DNA of 64,000 nucleotides from Streptomyces sp. NBC_00236 (GTDB taxonomy: Bacteria; Actinomycetota; Actinomycetes; Streptomycetales; Streptomycetaceae): positions 7,192,001 through 7,256,000 of the forward strand of contig NZ_CP108100.1 in the NCBI RefSeq assembly GCF_036195045.1, given 5' to 3'. The notes beneath the pieces were generated by a model. That model did no database searches. It was not told the DNA's origin and saw nothing but the letters and a program-made list of their open reading frames with translations. A program made the translations under genes and the position numbers. Numbering within the stretch: the stretch's first letter is position 1; every line of letters starts with the position of its first letter. Positions 61,354 to 64,000 of the stretch are shown here, one piece after another.

Positions 61354-62312
61354 CCGCCGAGGGCAGCATGGGCCTGGCGCCTCTGACCCGTCCCGCCCGG
61401 CTGCGCGCGGGCGCCCGGGTCGCCGTGGTGTCCCCGAGCGGACCGGTGCCCGCCGAGCGGCTGGAGGCGGGCCTCGACCTCCTGCGCGGCTGGGGGCTCG
61501 ATCCGTTCGTGATGCCGCATGTGCTCGATGTGCACCGTGCGTTGGAGTACCTCGCCGGCGCCGACGAGGCGCGGGCCCGGGACCTCCAGGACGCCTGGTG
61601 CGATCCGTCGGTCGACGCGGTGATCTGCGCTCGCGGCGGGTACGGAGCGCACCGCATGGTGGATCTGGTGGACTGGGCGGCGATGCGGGCCGCCGGACCC
61701 AAGGTGTTCGTCGGCTACAGCGACATCACGGTGCTCCACGAGGCGTTCGCCCTGCGGGCCGGGCTCGCCACGCTGCACGGCCCGATGGTGGGCACCGAGA
61801 CCTTCCTGAAGGACCCGCGGACCCAGGACTCGCTGCGGTCCACCCTCTTCGAGCCCGAGACGGTCATGACGCTGGGGCTCGACGACGCGACAGCCCTGGT
61901 GCCGGGGCGGGCCCGGGGCGTCACGTACGGCGGCTGTGTCAGTCTGCTCGCTGCCGACCTCGGCACCCCGCACGGGCGTACCTCGGCCCGCGGCGGGCTG
62001 CTGGTCATCGAGGACACCACCGAGGACCCGTACGGCATCGACCGCATCCTCACCCAGCTGCTGCGGGCCGGGGCGCTCGACGGCGTGGCCGGGGTGGTCT
62101 GCGGTTCCTGGGCGGGCTGCGGACCGTACGAGCGGGTCCGCGCGGTGCTCGCCGACCGGCTCGGTCCGCTGGGTGTGCCCGTCGTCGAGGAGCTCGGATT
62201 CGGGCACGGCCCCACCGGGCTGACGATTCCGCTCGGCGTGCCCGCCGTGCTGGACGCGCCGGCGGACGGCGGCCGGGCCACTCTCACGGTCGAGGTGCCT
62301 GCGCTGGCCTGA
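61350..62312 (+). CDS. S66-family LD-carboxypeptidase (LdcA/MccF-like)
   Basis: 320 residues. Catalytic Ser124 in GYSDIT, Glu in LVIEDTTEDPYGID (~215) and His in GFGHGPTG near 286 form the S66 triad. Such enzymes remove D-Ala from murein tetrapeptides (LdcA) or cleave peptide-nucleotide antibiotics of the microcin C type (MccF). The GTG at 61350 overlaps the S9 stop; an ATG at 61368 also fits. With the M55 gene it recalls the dppA-ykfA pairing of Bacillus, pointing to murein peptides. Confidence 0.92.
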   Translation: MTAEGSMGLAPLTRPARLRAGARVAVVSPSGPVPAERLEAGLDLLRGWGLDPFVMPHVLDVHRALEYLAGADEARARDLQDAWCDPSVDAVICARGGYGAHRMVDLVDWAAMRAAGPKVFVGYSDITVLHEAFALRAGLATLHGPMVGTETFLKDPRTQDSLRSTLFEPETVMTLGLDDATALVPGRARGVTYGGCVSLLAADLGTPHGRTSARGGLLVIEDTTEDPYGIDRILTQLLRAGALDGVAGVVCGSWAGCGPYERVRAVLADRLGPLGVPVVEELGFGHGPTGLTIPLGVPAVLDAPADGGRATLTVEVPALA

Positions 62313-62327
62313 GCGTACGGAATACCG

Positions 62328-62357
62328 CGAAGGCCCCGGCGTGCGCCGGGGCCTTCG
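62328..62357 (+). terminator. Terminator after the peptidase operon
   Basis: CGAAGGCCCCGGC (62328-62340) and GCCGGGGCCTTCG (62345-62357), a perfect 13-bp stem with a 4-nt loop. Confidence 0.85.
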
Positions 62358-62442
62358 TCATGTCCGCGTTCCGCCGCGGCGGCGTGAACGGGGCCGGGAT
62401 GCGAAGAAGCTGAGCAACCTTCAGGAAACGACGTCGTGGCCG

Positions 62443-62472
62443 TTGACACGGCTATGACCCGTGTCACAGCAT
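62443..62472 (+). promoter_or_regulatory. Promoter and dyad before the CocE-like hydrolase gene
   Basis: -35 TTGACA (62443-62448) and an 18-base spacer to CAGCAT (62467-62472). The -35 is inside the dyad TGACACGG (62444-62451)/CCGTGTCA (62459-62466), perfect 8-bp arms. Confidence 0.5.
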
Positions 62473-62487
62473 GAGCGCGGCCCAATA

Positions 62488-62503
62488 CTTACCGGTCGGT
62501 AAG
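62488..62503. promoter_or_regulatory. TetR-type operator palindrome
   Basis: CTTACCG-GT-CGGTAAG, 7-bp perfect arms, 24 bases before the start codon of the hydrolase. The form is usual for TetR-family repressors of actinobacteria. Confidence 0.6.
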
Positions 62504-62526
62504 GTGTCCTCGGTGTGGAGGTCCTC

Positions 62527-64000
62527 GTGTCGCGTGCTGTCCCCGGTTCCCGCTTCCGGTCCCGGTCGAAGTCGTCGAAGTCGCTGTCCCGCAAACCGCT
62601 CGCCCTCGTCGCAGGGGCCGTGCTCGCCGCACCCCTCGCGCTCGCCGGCACCGCACAGGCCGACACGGCCGCCGCGTCCGCGTACACCGTCACCCCGCTG
62701 AGGTTCACCGTCTCCGCGGGCGACCGCTCCTGCACCGTGGACGCCGACCTCTACCGCCCCGCCGGAGCCGACGCCCTGCACCCGGTGCCCGCCGTCCTCG
62801 CCACCAACGGCTTCGGCGGCAGCAAGTCGGACGGCTCGACCGACGGCATCGGCAAGGCGTTCGCCTCGCGCGGCTACGCCGGGCTCGTCTACTCCGGCCT
62901 GGGCTTCGGCAAGTCCGGCTGCCTCATCACGCTCGACGACCCGGAGAAGGACGGCAGGGCGGCGGCCGCCCTCGTCGACTTCCTCGGCGGGACGCGCGCC
63001 GCCGACGACGGCACCAAGGCCGACTTCGTCACCCAGGACGGCCCCGGAGACCCCACGGTCGGCATGATCGGCGGCTCGTACGGCGGAGCCATCCAGATGG
63101 CCACCGCGGCCGTCGACCCCCGCGTCGACGCCCTCGTTCCGCTCATCACCTGGAACGACCTCGGCTACGCGCTCGCCCCCAACAACGCCGGCGCGGCCCG
63201 AGGCGTCTCCTCGGACACCGCCGGCGTCTTCAAGTGGCAGTGGACCAACGGCTTCTACCTGATGGGGGAGGGGCAGACGATCCTCGCGCCCAGCCTCGAC
63301 CCGTCCCGCTTCGGCAGCCTGAACTGCCTCCACTTCGCCGCGCAGGCCTGCGACACCATCCGGCTGCTCAACTCCGGCCGCTACCCGGACGACAGGACCG
63401 CGGCCATGCTCGCCTACGCGCGCAGCGTCTCGCCGGTCTCCTACCTGAACCGCGTCAAGGCGCCCACCCTCCTGATCCAGGGTCAGGCCGACAGCCTGTT
63501 CAACCTGAACGAGGCCACCGCCACGTACCGGACGCTCAAGGCGCAGGGCACCACGGCCAAGATGATCTGGCAGGCCTGGGGGCACAGCGGCGGTCAGGTG
63601 GAGGGCGAACTCGACCTGGGACAGGGCAATCTGGAGGACAGCTACGTCGGCGGACGCATCCTCGCCTGGTTCGACCGCTACCTCCGCCACGAGACGGCGA
63701 AGGACACCGGACCCGAGTTCGCCTACTACCGCGACTGGCAGAGCGGCTACGGCACCGCGGACGCCGTCCCCGGCCTGACGCGCACGATGTATCTCTCCGG
63801 CGACGGCAAGCTCGTCGACAACCGCTCCAAGGTCGCACGCGGCAGCCGCCAGTACACCAACTGGCTGATCCCCACCAGCCACTCGGAGAGCTCGCTCGCC
63901 GGTCTCATCGGGCTGCCCGACCCGAAGCCGTACGACACCAAGGGCACCTACCTCGGCTGGACCAGCGCCCCGCTCGCCTCGGCGGTCGATGTCGTCGGAG
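62527..64000 (+). CDS. Secreted CocE/PepX-type alpha/beta hydrolase, 3' end missing
   Basis: 491 residues to the window edge. A long signal peptide with a basic start (SRFRSRSKSSKSLSRK) and hydrophobic run (LALVAGAVLAAPLALAGTAQA). The hydrolase fold shows the nucleophile in IGGSYGGAIQM (~179-189), Asp in LIQGQADSLFN and His in AWGHSGGQ near 355; the following part is the start of the X-Pro dipeptidyl-peptidase C-terminal domain. GGAGG at 62517-62521 sets the GTG at 62527 as start. Likely cleaves X-Pro dipeptides or esters outside the cell. Confidence 0.88.
   Translation, partial: MSRAVPGSRFRSRSKSSKSLSRKPLALVAGAVLAAPLALAGTAQADTAAASAYTVTPLRFTVSAGDRSCTVDADLYRPAGADALHPVPAVLATNGFGGSKSDGSTDGIGKAFASRGYAGLVYSGLGFGKSGCLITLDDPEKDGRAAAALVDFLGGTRAADDGTKADFVTQDGPGDPTVGMIGGSYGGAIQMATAAVDPRVDALVPLITWNDLGYALAPNNAGAARGVSSDTAGVFKWQWTNGFYLMGEGQTILAPSLDPSRFGSLNCLHFAAQACDTIRLLNSGRYPDDRTAAMLAYARSVSPVSYLNRVKAPTLLIQGQADSLFNLNEATATYRTLKAQGTTAKMIWQAWGHSGGQVEGELDLGQGNLEDSYVGGRILAWFDRYLRHETAKDTGPEFAYYRDWQSGYGTADAVPGLTRTMYLSGDGKLVDNRSKVARGSRQYTNWLIPTSHSESSLAGLIGLPDPKPYDTKGTYLGWTSAPLASAVDVVG

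Noticed and set aside
1..64000. CRISPR arrays, tRNA, rRNA, prophage or insertion sequences
   Set aside because: No regularly spaced repeats, cloverleaf-type sequences, integrase, transposase or phage structural genes were seen.

Overview
The window reads as a stretch of Streptomyces (or close relative) chromosome. GC is very high with strong G/C preference at third codon positions, GTG starts and GTGA/ATGA stop-start overlaps are common, and TTA codons are almost absent (two in-frame ones were found). Content also fits: a complete ethylmalonyl-CoA operon led by ccr, a CebR-type cellobiose operator, secreted polysaccharidases, and PucR, CGNR and SpoIIE-phosphatase regulators. No phage, insertion sequence, CRISPR, tRNA or rRNA was seen. 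The first and last genes are cut by the window edges.

Layout. 1-7059: end of a Dpp/Opp peptide-import operon (binding protein, two permeases, two ATPases), then a gamma-glutamyltranspeptidase-like gene behind a hairpin. 7171-13731: an IMPase-like phosphatase, a nucleotidyltransferase, a phytoene-desaturase-like FAD oxidoreductase, a macrodomain protein, a UBP-type zinc-finger protein, and an alkylation-repair pair (Ada-AlkA fusion plus Ogt). 13798-19018: a GDT1-type cation transporter behind a yybP-ykoY manganese riboswitch, an alpha/beta hydrolase divergent from a CGNR regulator, a sirtuin, a lone VapB-like antitoxin, a Nudix hydrolase and a glycerate kinase. 19069-24985: a PucR-type regulator divergent from a livFGHMK branched-chain amino-acid importer. 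25051-29201: a GH87-like alpha-1,3-glucanase divergent from a GH5 cellulase with a perfect CebR box and a TTA codon.

29299-40956: phosphatidylserine/ethanolamine synthesis (pssA, psd), then the ethylmalonyl-CoA operon ccr-meaA-lyase-MaoC hydratase-acyl-CoA dehydrogenase, a GNAT, a TetR regulator and a double-module 3-hydroxyacyl-CoA dehydrogenase. Together these convert acetoacetyl-CoA-level C4 units to methylsuccinyl-, mesaconyl- and methylmalyl-CoA and so supply glyoxylate and propionyl-CoA. 41318-51971: a HEAT-repeat protein, a GNAT, a secreted tripeptidyl aminopeptidase, a COG1533 radical SAM protein behind a LexA-like box, an SRPBCC protein, an MFS exporter with three extra beta-sandwich domains, a PAS-GAF-SpoIIE-ATPase regulator (with a TTA codon) and a methyltransferase. 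52160-56086: a decayed GH18 chitinase, LysR, aldo/keto reductase, and an ArsR-quinone oxidoreductase pair with a candidate shared operator. 56142-64000: ketopantoate-reductase-like protein, a four-gene peptidase operon (M55, M20, S9, S66) and a secreted CocE/PepX-like hydrolase behind two palindromes.

The observations most worth following are the MFS-carboxypeptidase-regulatory fusion, the two TTA codons, the LexA-like box at the radical SAM gene, the gutted chitinase, the repeat insertion beside the catalytic Thr of the transpeptidase, tandem repeats that copy stop codons, and several unreported-looking operator palindromes. I did not identify a convincing wholly new multi-gene system.
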